From SXVE01 sp036388895 (GTDB lineage: Bacteria > Acidobacteriota > Blastocatellia > Pyrinomonadales > Pyrinomonadaceae), in NCBI GenBank assembly GCA_036388895.1, contig DASVQY010000025.1, positions 134,653 through 198,652 on the forward strand: a stretch of 64,000 bases of DNA. The letters run 5' to 3'. The translations under genes and the position numbers were made by a program. A model generated the notes under the pieces. That model saw nothing but the letters and a program-made list of their open reading frames with translations, had not been told where the DNA came from and searched no databases. Of this stretch, positions 42,135 to 50,717 are shown piece after piece. Within the stretch, counting starts at the first letter, position 1. The number at the start of each line of letters is the position of its first letter.

Positions 42135-45100
42135 ATGTCTAAAAACAAACTTCCCGCTCCGAAGAAAATCTCCCGAAAAGCACAAAAAGCGAATAACTTT
42201 TTGACCGAATTCCCGATTCAACCGCTCCCGCCGCGTGAACAGGAATGCTCTTACCGCAGTTTCATCGAGAATTTGCCGGTTATGTTTTACGCGGTCGAAC
42301 CATTTCCTCCGTTTAAACCGATTTACGTCAGTCCCGCATTCGCCGCGCTCGGCTATCAGCTCGAAGATTGGCAAAACAGTTTGGATATGTGGATTCGCAC
42401 CATACATCCGCAAGACCGCAAAGGGGTTTTACTGAAAACGGAAGCAGCGATGCAGAAAGGGGAGGAAATTGATTACGAATACCGTCTGATCGCGCAGGAC
42501 GGCACGATCCGCTGGGTTCGCGACAGAGGCTCTTTCATTCGCGGAGAAAGCGGCGAGATCGTTTACTGGCAAGGTATTATTTTCGATATCACGGCTTGCA
42601 AACAAGCGCAGGCGTCCGTCCGCGAAAGCGAGGAAAGACATCGCCAGATGTTCGAGAAAAATCAATCGATAAAACTGTTGATTGACGCGGAAACCGGCTC
42701 GATAGTTGACGCAAATCCGGCAGCTTGTAAATTTTACGGTTACGGACGCGAAGAGTTTAGGACAATGAAAATTACCGATATAAACGCTCTGCCGGAAAAA
42801 CAAATAAAACGCGAAATGCGACGGGCGAAAAACGAACGCCGCAATTGTTTCGTTTTTCCGCACCGCTTGTCGAGCGGCGAAATTCGCGACGTTGAAGTTC
42901 ATTCGAGTCCGCTTTTCAGCCAGGGCAAAAATCTGCTTTACTCGATAATCTACGATATTACCGAACGAAAACGCGCCGAAGAATCTCTGATCGAAAGCGA
43001 AAGACAATATCGTAATGTGTTTGAAAACGCCAACGATTTGATTTACGTTCACGATCTCGACGGCAATTATATTTCGGTGAATCAGGCGAGCGAAAGGCTT
43101 TTCGGATATAAGCGCGAAGAAGCGCTGCAAATGAACGTTTCTCAGATTATTGTACCGGAGCATTTGGAATTTACCCGGCAAATGCTGAAAGAAAAAATCA
43201 GCGGAGCAAAACAAACGGCGTATGAAGTTGACTGCATCACCAAAAACGGCAGACGCGTAACGCTCGAAGTAAACAGCAGCATCATTTATAAAAACGGCAA
43301 GCCTACCGGAGTACAAGGAATTGCGCGCGATATAACCACACGCAAGCGGGACGAAAAAACCTTGAAGGAAAGCGTGGAACAATATCGCGATTTGTTTGAA
43401 AACGCGAACGATCTTATTTACACGCACGATTTACACGGCAACTTCACTTCGCTCAATCGCGCGGGCGAAATAATCACCGGTTACGCCCGGGAGGAAGCGC
43501 TGAAAATGAATATTTCCGAAGTCGTCGCGCCGGAGTTTCTGGAAAGGGCTCGGCAAATGACGGCGCGAAAAGTCAGCGGCGAAGCGCCGATGCCGTACGA
43601 GTTGGAAATTATCGCCAAAGACGGGCATCGCGTACCGCTCGAATTAAGTTCGCGCTTGATTTTTCACAACGGCTTGCCAATCGGCGTGCAGGGCATCGGA
43701 CGCGACATCACTGAACGAAAACGTGATCAAGAAGCGCTCAAATTAAGCGAGCGCCGCTATCGTTTTTTGAGCGAAAGCATAATGCATCAGGTTTGGACGG
43801 CGACGCCCGAAGGCGATATGGATTATATAAATCGCCGGGCGCTCGAATATTTCGGTCTGACGCAGGAACAAATGTTCGGCAAAGGCTGGCAGGACGTAGT
43901 TCACCCGGATGATTTGCCCGAATGTCTCGAACGTTGGAACTATTCGCTGCGAACGGGAAATTATTTTGAAGTGGAGTTTCGTTTGCAGCGCGCTGACGGA
44001 ACATATCGCTGGCACACGGCGCGGGCTTCAGCCGGTAAGGATTCGGGCGGCAAAATCGTCAAATGGTTCGGAACGAACACGGATATTGACGATAAAAGAA
44101 TGGCGGAGGAAAAGCTGAATCATTACGCTCTGCACGACACGCTGACGAATCTTCCGAATCGAACCGAGTTTATCAATCATCTCAAAACGGCGATTAAACG
44201 CTCGGTAGCCGACGAAGAGTTTCGTTTCGCGGTTCTTTTTCTCGACCTCGACCGTTTCAAGGTTATCAACGACAGTCTCGGTCATCTGATCGGCGATAAA
44301 TTGTTAATCGGCATCGCCCGGCGCCTCAAATCGTGCGTTCGTCCCGGCGATGTCGTCGCTCGTTTGGGCGGCGACGAGTTTACGATTTTATTGAACAAAA
44401 CGGGCGGAGCGGCGGAAGTCGCCAAAGTCGCCGAACGGCTGCAGACGAAATTGTCAAAACCGTTTATGTTCAATAACTATGAGGTTTTCACGACAGCCAG
44501 CATCGGCGTCATCCTCTCTGATTCGGATCACACGAAACCGGAAGAATACTTGCGTGACGCGGACGCGGCGATGTACCGGGCGAAAGAATCGGGCAAAGCG
44601 CGTTACGAAATATTCGACAGCGAAATGCACGTTCGCAATATAAATCTTCTGCAGCTCGAAACGGATTTGCGCTACGCCGTCGAAAGAAACGAGTTGGAAG
44701 TTTTCTATCAGCCGATTGTCTGTCTGGAAACCGGAAAAATCCGCGAATTCGAGGCTCTTATTCGCTGGCGGCATCCGAAGCACGGATTGATTTCGCCGAG
44801 CGAATTCATTTCGACCGCCGAAGAAACCGGTTTGATTATTCCAATCGGTCAGTGGATTTTGTCCGAATCCTGCCGGCAAATTTCTCAGTGGCACCAGCGT
44901 TACCCGGAATTCTCTTCTCTTTCGGTCAGCGTCAATCTTTCCGCCAAACAATTGATGCATCCTTCTTTGACCTCGCAGGTGCAGCAGATTTTGCAGAAAT
45001 GCAAACTTGAACCGCACAATTTAAAGCTCGAGGTGACCGAAAGCACGGTTATGGAAAACAGCGAAACCGCGCTCGGCATTTTGTCCGAACTGCGCGCGCT

Positions 45101-45500
45101 TGGCGTTTCGCTTTCGACCGACGATTTCGGAACCGGTTATTCTTCGCTGAGCTACCTGCACCGTTTCCCGTTTCAGCGAATGAAAATTGACCGTTCGTTT
45201 ATCAACCGGATGGATTCGGATATTAAAAGCGAGGCAATCGTGCGCTCGATTTTGATGCTCGGGCAAAATCTGGAGATTGAAACGGTCGCTGAAGGCATCG
45301 AAAACGAAGAGCAGCTCTGGCAGCTTCGCTCGCTCGGCTGTCCGTTCGGTCAAGGTTATCTGTTTTCTCAGCCGGTCAATCAGACTGCCGCCGAAAAACT
45401 TTTAAGCGAAGGTTTGCCTTTTTCTTTCGATTCAATGGAAGCGCCGTTTTCGTTCGCCGATACGAAAAGACGGCTTATCGAATTGGATAAAATTCAATAA
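42135..45500 (+). CDS. Cytoplasmic diguanylate cyclase/phosphodiesterase with five PAS domains
   Basis: 1,121 residues from the ATG preceded by AGAGG. A TTG start 57 nt upstream is also in frame. Order: five PAS domains (about 41-156, 166-279, 289-401, 415-527, 543-653), GGDEF domain (666-826) with LGGDEFT (GGDEF at 745-749) and the inhibitory RPGD (RxxD) I-site five residues before it, then an EAL domain (841-1091) with FEALIRW, EVTES, DDFGTGYSSL, KIDRSFI and ETVAEGIE. All active-site motifs of both domains are intact, so synthesis and hydrolysis of c-di-GMP are possible. No membrane segment. PAS 3 and 4 are recent duplicates. Confidence 0.96.
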   Translation: MSKNKLPAPKKISRKAQKANNFLTEFPIQPLPPREQECSYRSFIENLPVMFYAVEPFPPFKPIYVSPAFAALGYQLEDWQNSLDMWIRTIHPQDRKGVLLKTEAAMQKGEEIDYEYRLIAQDGTIRWVRDRGSFIRGESGEIVYWQGIIFDITACKQAQASVRESEERHRQMFEKNQSIKLLIDAETGSIVDANPAACKFYGYGREEFRTMKITDINALPEKQIKREMRRAKNERRNCFVFPHRLSSGEIRDVEVHSSPLFSQGKNLLYSIIYDITERKRAEESLIESERQYRNVFENANDLIYVHDLDGNYISVNQASERLFGYKREEALQMNVSQIIVPEHLEFTRQMLKEKISGAKQTAYEVDCITKNGRRVTLEVNSSIIYKNGKPTGVQGIARDITTRKRDEKTLKESVEQYRDLFENANDLIYTHDLHGNFTSLNRAGEIITGYAREEALKMNISEVVAPEFLERARQMTARKVSGEAPMPYELEIIAKDGHRVPLELSSRLIFHNGLPIGVQGIGRDITERKRDQEALKLSERRYRFLSESIMHQVWTATPEGDMDYINRRALEYFGLTQEQMFGKGWQDVVHPDDLPECLERWNYSLRTGNYFEVEFRLQRADGTYRWHTARASAGKDSGGKIVKWFGTNTDIDDKRMAEEKLNHYALHDTLTNLPNRTEFINHLKTAIKRSVADEEFRFAVLFLDLDRFKVINDSLGHLIGDKLLIGIARRLKSCVRPGDVVARLGGDEFTILLNKTGGAAEVAKVAERLQTKLSKPFMFNNYEVFTTASIGVILSDSDHTKPEEYLRDADAAMYRAKESGKARYEIFDSEMHVRNINLLQLETDLRYAVERNELEVFYQPIVCLETGKIREFEALIRWRHPKHGLISPSEFISTAEETGLIIPIGQWILSESCRQISQWHQRYPEFSSLSVSVNLSAKQLMHPSLTSQVQQILQKCKLEPHNLKLEVTESTVMENSETALGILSELRALGVSLSTDDFGTGYSSLSYLHRFPFQRMKIDRSFINRMDSDIKSEAIVRSILMLGQNLEIETVAEGIENEEQLWQLRSLGCPFGQGYLFSQPVNQTAAEKLLSEGLPFSFDSMEAPFSFADTKRRLIELDKIQ

Positions 45501-45544
45501 GCCGTTTCAGTTTTAAGTTTTATAATTTGTTTTCTTCTTTCCGT

Positions 45545-47986
45545 TTAACGCTTTGCCGCTTCGTTTTGTCTTCGCGGCTGAGCGTTTTTCACGTATTTAT
45601 CGAACCAGTTTATCTGCTCGTAAACCGTGTGCTCGATTGATTCGCGCGCCGAATAACCGTGCGATTCGTGTGGCAGCATCACGAGCCGCGCCGTTCCGCC
45701 GTTTCCTTGAATGGCGGCGAAAAGACGTTCCGACTGAATCGGAAAAGTTCCTTGATTGTTGTCAGCTTCGCCGTGAATCAACAAAATCGGTTCGTTGATT
45801 TTGTTCGCGAAGAAAAACGGCGAAACTTTCGTATAAAGATCGGTCGCTTCCCAGAAAGTGCGGCGCTCGGATTGAAAACCGAACGGCGTTAACGTGCGAT
45901 TATAAGCGCCCGAACGAGCGATTCCGGCGCGGAACAAATCCGAATGCGCCAGCAAATTCGCCGTCATAAAAGCGCCGTAGCTGTGACCGCCGACGCCTAC
46001 CCTTTCGCGGTCTGTAACGCCCATTTCAACAGCCTTGTCAATCGCCGCTTGCGCCGAATCAACGATTTGCTGAATAAACGTATCGTTGACCGTTTCCGGG
46101 TTGCCGACGACCGGCATCGTCGTATCGTCCAGAACCGCGTAACCGTTCAATAAAAAGAACAGATGCGAATATCCGCCGATCTGCGTAAAACGATTCGTTG
46201 AACCGGAAACCTGCCCGGCTGTTGAAGCGTCTGTAAATTCGAGCGGGTAAGCCCAGACAACGGTCGGGAGACGCGTTCCCTCTTTATAATTCGGCGGCAA
46301 ATAAAGCGTAAACGACAAATCAACGCCGTCTTTGCGTTTGTATCTGACGAGCTGCTTTTTAATTCCGCGAAGCTGCGGCGCCGGGTCAGTAAAATTCGTC
46401 AGTTTTTGCGGAGCGGCGGCTTCGCATTTCGCATTTGCCGGACAGCCGTAACGAATGTATAAATTCGGCGGATCGAGCGGCGATTCTTTGCGCGTTAAAA
46501 ATTTCGTGCCGTTGTCATCCATCAATGTGACAAAACTTTCAAATTCCGCGTTGCCCGAACGGAAAATTTCCTGCGTTTGCTTGCCCGTAGATAAATTAAA
46601 ACGGCGCAAAAACGGTCTGTCGCCTTCGGGCGAAGCGCCTGTTCCGGTCATAAAAATATCGTCGCCGTTTTGCAAAATGACAGTCGAACCGTTCGGCAAG
46701 CGTTTCGTAACCGGCTGCCCGATATCATTGTACCGGTCGTTGACGTTCAAATCTGAAATCATTTTCGGCGCGCTTGGATTGCGGTAATCAATCGCGAAAA
46801 TGCGGCGGCGCTGAGTGTCGCGGTTGTAATCGTAAAAAAGCATCAAACCGTTGCGTTCGCCGAAAGCCCGTCCTTGATAACGCTGTTCGATTTTGACGAT
46901 TTCTTTCGGTTCACCGGAAAACGGCGCGTCGTGCATCATCAATTTGTCACGCGGCGTCACTTTATTTCGCGGATTTCCTTCGTCAAGAGCTTCCGTCCAA
47001 ATCAAAGTCGCAGATTCGGTCGGAATCCACGCCACGCTTCTGCGCCCAGTCGGAACGCCCCCAACCGGCAAATTATCCTGAAGTTTACTGCTTTCCACTT
47101 TGTAAATAATTCTGCCGCTTGTATCCCAAACTTCGACTTCTCTCGGAAAACGCGAATATGGGAAAAGATACGAAAACGGGCGCTGAATGCGCGAAACTAA
47201 AATATGATTTCCGCCCGGCGAAACGTCCACATTGTCGAAAATCGCCAGTTGCCCGATTTCTTTTATTTTTCCGTCAACGCCGACGACGGCTAACTGCGAT
47301 GTCGCGTAATATTCAAACAATCGTTCATCGTTCGGGCTTTTCAGCAAATCCTGAAAAGTCTGCACGGCGCCGGTTCTTCCGGCGGTTTCCTGTATGCTCG
47401 GCTCGGTCGGCGTCAAATTTTGATAACCGGGAGCAGCGCCTCGCTTTGACGGAACGAGATTGACGAGCAAACTTCTCTGGTCGGGCATCCACGAATAACT
47501 GCCGAAAGCCGTATTGACTTTGGCGTTTTTAATCATCCGCGCTTTTCCTGTCGCCGTTTCGACTATCCACAATTCGATTCCAGTCGGCGTGATATTTCCC
47601 GCCGCGATGTATTTTCCGTCGGCGCTCCACGAAGGCGAAATAATCTGCGCGTTCGGCGGAAGTTGTACCGGCATTTCTTTGCCGTCAGCAATATTTTTCA
47701 AAGTTAATCTGACAAAATACGGCTGGCGATGCGCGCCGTTTGTATTCGGATTGATTCGCAAACCGGCTAATCGGAGCATCGGCTGTGAAAGCTCGGCAAT
47801 CGGCGGATAGCGAAGCGGTTCAAGCAAAGCGATTTTGTCCTTTGCCGGAGAAACCGAGGTCGTCGCCGTCGCCGGAGCGTTCAAAACGTCCAGAATATCT
47901 TTCGGCGGCTGTTTGTATGAGCCTTGCGCGAAAAGATTGAGCGGTAAAATCAAAACCGCAAGCAGCAGTAGAATTTTTGTTTTCAT
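45545..47986 (-). CDS. S9 family peptidase (prolyl-oligopeptidase/glutamyl endopeptidase type), exported
   Basis: 813 residues with a signal peptide (ILLLLAVLILPLNLFAQ). The N-terminal ~500 residues form the beta-propeller region (IISPSWSADGKYIAAG). The C-terminal alpha/beta-hydrolase domain has the nucleophile in GGHSYGAFM (about 669), the acid in GEADNNQGT (about 738) and the His in PHESHGYSA (about 773). YAVLDDTTMPVVG and RVGVGGHSYG are typical of this subfamily. It processes oligopeptides in the periplasm. It lies in tandem with a beta-lactamase-like gene, 49 nt apart. Confidence 0.95.
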   Translation of the reverse strand: MKTKILLLLAVLILPLNLFAQGSYKQPPKDILDVLNAPATATTSVSPAKDKIALLEPLRYPPIAELSQPMLRLAGLRINPNTNGAHRQPYFVRLTLKNIADGKEMPVQLPPNAQIISPSWSADGKYIAAGNITPTGIELWIVETATGKARMIKNAKVNTAFGSYSWMPDQRSLLVNLVPSKRGAAPGYQNLTPTEPSIQETAGRTGAVQTFQDLLKSPNDERLFEYYATSQLAVVGVDGKIKEIGQLAIFDNVDVSPGGNHILVSRIQRPFSYLFPYSRFPREVEVWDTSGRIIYKVESSKLQDNLPVGGVPTGRRSVAWIPTESATLIWTEALDEGNPRNKVTPRDKLMMHDAPFSGEPKEIVKIEQRYQGRAFGERNGLMLFYDYNRDTQRRRIFAIDYRNPSAPKMISDLNVNDRYNDIGQPVTKRLPNGSTVILQNGDDIFMTGTGASPEGDRPFLRRFNLSTGKQTQEIFRSGNAEFESFVTLMDDNGTKFLTRKESPLDPPNLYIRYGCPANAKCEAAAPQKLTNFTDPAPQLRGIKKQLVRYKRKDGVDLSFTLYLPPNYKEGTRLPTVVWAYPLEFTDASTAGQVSGSTNRFTQIGGYSHLFFLLNGYAVLDDTTMPVVGNPETVNDTFIQQIVDSAQAAIDKAVEMGVTDRERVGVGGHSYGAFMTANLLAHSDLFRAGIARSGAYNRTLTPFGFQSERRTFWEATDLYTKVSPFFFANKINEPILLIHGEADNNQGTFPIQSERLFAAIQGNGGTARLVMLPHESHGYSARESIEHTVYEQINWFDKYVKNAQPRRQNEAAKR

Positions 47987-48035
47987 ATTTGTTTTATGTT
48001 TTTGTGATAAACGAAAAAACTTGTGGTTAAACGAT

Positions 48036-49040
48036 TTAATATTTAATTTCTTTTAAGCCGTCAATAATTTTTCCGGCGATGTTCGGTATCGGTTCGTTCT
48101 CGGTCGCGTGATTTTCGGTAAAAATTACCAGAACGAATTTTAATCCGTCGACGGTTTCGATGTAAGCGGCGTCGTGTCGCGATTTGCTTGTCCAACCGGC
48201 TTTCGACCAAAGCCGCGCGTCGTTCATTTTTCTGTCAATCAGGATTTTTCCGGTAAAACCGTGCGCCTGGCTGTCCGGGTCTTTCGTTTCGACGAACGGA
48301 TCTCTTTTCATCAAATCCATCATCTGTTTCGTGCGTTCCGGCGACACGATTCGTCCCGTAACGATTTCAGCCAGAAGCCGGGCGGTCGCGTTCGTCGTCA
48401 GCATATTGCGGTTTTTTCCGGCGTTCCAAAACTGCCGTTCACGACCGTATAAATCTTCGCAGTAAGTTTTCTGATTGACATTGATGCGTTCGTAACCGAG
48501 CGAGTTGTAAAAACGATTCATCGCGTTGCGGCGACCGGCAAATTCTTCCAATTCTTTCGCCGACAATTCTCCGCCCCCGGTTGCGCCAGTCAAAACGTCC
48601 ACGATGTAATGAGTCGCGTCGTTCGACGAATCAACGATCATATCTTTCAGACCGCGTTCGAGTTCGGGCGTCAATTTGATTTTCCCATCTTCAAATTGCC
48701 GTTCAAGCGCCGCCATATAAAACATTTTCACGACGCTTGCCGGGTAAATCTGCGCGTCGCCGCGAAAGTTCGCCCAGCGCGGCTTGTTCGGGTCGCGCAA
48801 ATCAATCAGAGTCGCGGCGATGTCGTCAGCCTTGAAACCGCGCGGCGGGTAAGAATTGAGCATTTCGCCGACGGCGCGGCTCAAAAGCGTCTGCAATTCC
48901 TGTCCGCTTTCGGGCGAAAGCGGCTGATAATTTTTCGGCGCGGAAATTTCCACGTTTTTAGGAATTTTCTGCGCGTTTACCTGCGCGAAAAACAGGCAGA
49001 CAACAGCCAAGCCGAAGATTGTTTGAATAATTCTTTTCAT
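48036..49040 (-). CDS. Beta-lactamase class A-like serine hydrolase, exported
   Basis: 334 residues with a signal peptide (ILGLAVVCLF-like region ending NAQ). The Beta-lactamase2 fold is shown by ASVVK (SxxK, Ser102, Lys105), DSSNDATHYIVD (SxN motif) and KAGWTSKSRHDAAYIE near the C-terminus in place of KTG. Such proteins may be penicillin-interacting peptidases or esterases. True class A beta-lactamases have a stricter KTG and an Omega-loop Glu, which I cannot place, so antibiotic resistance should not be assumed. Confidence 0.85.
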   Translation of the reverse strand: MKRIIQTIFGLAVVCLFFAQVNAQKIPKNVEISAPKNYQPLSPESGQELQTLLSRAVGEMLNSYPPRGFKADDIAATLIDLRDPNKPRWANFRGDAQIYPASVVKMFYMAALERQFEDGKIKLTPELERGLKDMIVDSSNDATHYIVDVLTGATGGGELSAKELEEFAGRRNAMNRFYNSLGYERINVNQKTYCEDLYGRERQFWNAGKNRNMLTTNATARLLAEIVTGRIVSPERTKQMMDLMKRDPFVETKDPDSQAHGFTGKILIDRKMNDARLWSKAGWTSKSRHDAAYIETVDGLKFVLVIFTENHATENEPIPNIAGKIIDGLKEIKY

Positions 49041-49224
49041 CTGAACCTTTAGAAACTCTTTACGGGAAAGTATTTTCAGAGTATAAACGAAAAGCGCTTG
49101 TAAATTCCAGATTTCAAAGTGTAAATTCCAAACCGCTGCGCGTTTTAAAAGTGAAATCTAAATTTGAATGAAATTTTTAATCTCGAATCTTAAATCTTGA
49201 ATTTTGAATAAATTTAAATAAATA

Positions 49225-50532
49225 ATGAATGAATCGAATCTAGTTCGCGGCATCAATCGTTGGGATTTAGTCGCCATTACGATAAATCTGATCATCGGCG
49301 CGGGAATTTTCGGCTTGCCGTCGAAAGTCGCGGCGCTTATCGGCAATTACAGTTTGTTCGCTTTCGTCGCGTGCGGCGTAATCGTCGCGTTTATCGTTTT
49401 GTGTTTCGCCGAAGTTTCCAGCCGTTTCGAAGCGACCGGCGGAATGTATCTTTACGCCAAAGACGCGTTCGGTTCAATCGTCGGCTACGAAGTCGGCTGG
49501 CTTTACTGGATCGTCCGCATCACGACATTTGCGGCGAACTGCAACTTGCTTTTGAGCTATCTCGGATTCTTTTTCCCGACCGCGAATCAAGGAACGACGA
49601 GAATTCTGCTGATTTTATTAATTGTTTCGATTATCACGTTCGTAAATTTTATCGGCGTTCGCCAATCGGCTATTTTTACGAACATTTTCACAATCGGAAA
49701 AATCGTTCCGCTTTTGATATTCGTCGCCGTCGGTTTGTTTTACATACAGCCCGCAAATTTCTCGTTCGCCGCTGCCGCGCCCGACAGTTCCGCATTCGCG
49801 AGCGCCGTTTTGCTTTTGATTTACGCGTTCGTCGGATTTGAAGCGGCGGTTATTCCGGCAGGCGAAGTGCGCGAACCGCAGCGCAGCGTTCCGTTCGCAC
49901 TGCTGACGGCTTTAGCTGTTATCGTCGTTCTTTATATCGCAATTCAAATCGTCTGCATCGGAACTTTGCCCGGACTTGCCGCTTCGGAACGCCCGCTGGC
50001 TGATGCCGCAAATAATTTTTTGGGCAGTTTCGGCGCGGCTTTTATCACCGTCGGCGCGATTGTCTCAATTTTAGGAAACTTAAACGGCGGATTTCTGCCC
50101 GCTTCGAGAATTCCGTTCGCAATGGCGGAACAGAAGGAATTGCCGCGCGTTTTAGCCGCGACGCACAACAAATTTCAAACGCCTTACGTTTCACTGTTTT
50201 TAACGGCGATTGTAATTCTCGTTTTCACCGTTCAATCTTCGTTCGTCTCCGCATTGACCATCGCGACGATCACGCGCCTTTTGGTTTACGCGACGACGTG
50301 CGCCGCGCTGCCGGTTTTTCGCAAGCGCGCAGACGCGCCGAAAGCTCAATTTCTCGCGCCGTTCGGCGTCTTTGCGGCAATTTTCTCGTTGATTTTAACC
50401 GTCTGGCTGCTCGCCAACGTTGATTACAGAAAAGAAGGCTTGACGGTTTTGATCGTCGCCGCAATCGGTTTGATTTTTTATTTCGCTTATCGTTTTTTCC
50501 GCGGAGCACAGAAAAACATCGTTCATAAATAA
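49225..50532 (+). CDS. APC family amino-acid permease
   Basis: 435 residues, 12 membrane helices, inner membrane. The first helix carries NLIIGAGIFGLPSKVAAL, the unwound GAGIFG substrate site of the APC superfamily. The rest shows CFAEVSSRFEATGGMYLYA and FVGFEAAVIPAGEVREPQRS, the latter typical of amino-acid/polyamine antiporters. It could import products of the many exported peptidases nearby. No Shine-Dalgarno sequence is visible. It is divergent from the beta-lactamase-like gene, with a 184-nt gap that has two copies of TGTAAATTCCA. Confidence 0.94.
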   Translation: MNESNLVRGINRWDLVAITINLIIGAGIFGLPSKVAALIGNYSLFAFVACGVIVAFIVLCFAEVSSRFEATGGMYLYAKDAFGSIVGYEVGWLYWIVRITTFAANCNLLLSYLGFFFPTANQGTTRILLILLIVSIITFVNFIGVRQSAIFTNIFTIGKIVPLLIFVAVGLFYIQPANFSFAAAAPDSSAFASAVLLLIYAFVGFEAAVIPAGEVREPQRSVPFALLTALAVIVVLYIAIQIVCIGTLPGLAASERPLADAANNFLGSFGAAFITVGAIVSILGNLNGGFLPASRIPFAMAEQKELPRVLAATHNKFQTPYVSLFLTAIVILVFTVQSSFVSALTIATITRLLVYATTCAALPVFRKRADAPKAQFLAPFGVFAAIFSLILTVWLLANVDYRKEGLTVLIVAAIGLIFYFAYRFFRGAQKNIVHK

Positions 50533-50717
50533 AGTTTTTGAAGTTTGTAAAAGCGTTTGTAAAAAAGCAATTCATTCAAAATTTGATTTAATGTCGCACA
50601 CAGCGCGGGCGAAATTTCGTTTAATCCACATTTATTAAACCTTTTTCTGTTAATTCACGTAGATACTGACCAACACAAAAGGGTTCAAAATTCCACAACT
50701 TGATTTCGGAGAAAAGT

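Noticed and set aside
48036..49040. Antibiotic-resistance beta-lactamase
   Set aside because: SxxK and SxN are present but the KTG-type motif and Omega-loop Glu are not convincingly seen. A general serine hydrolase is the safer call.
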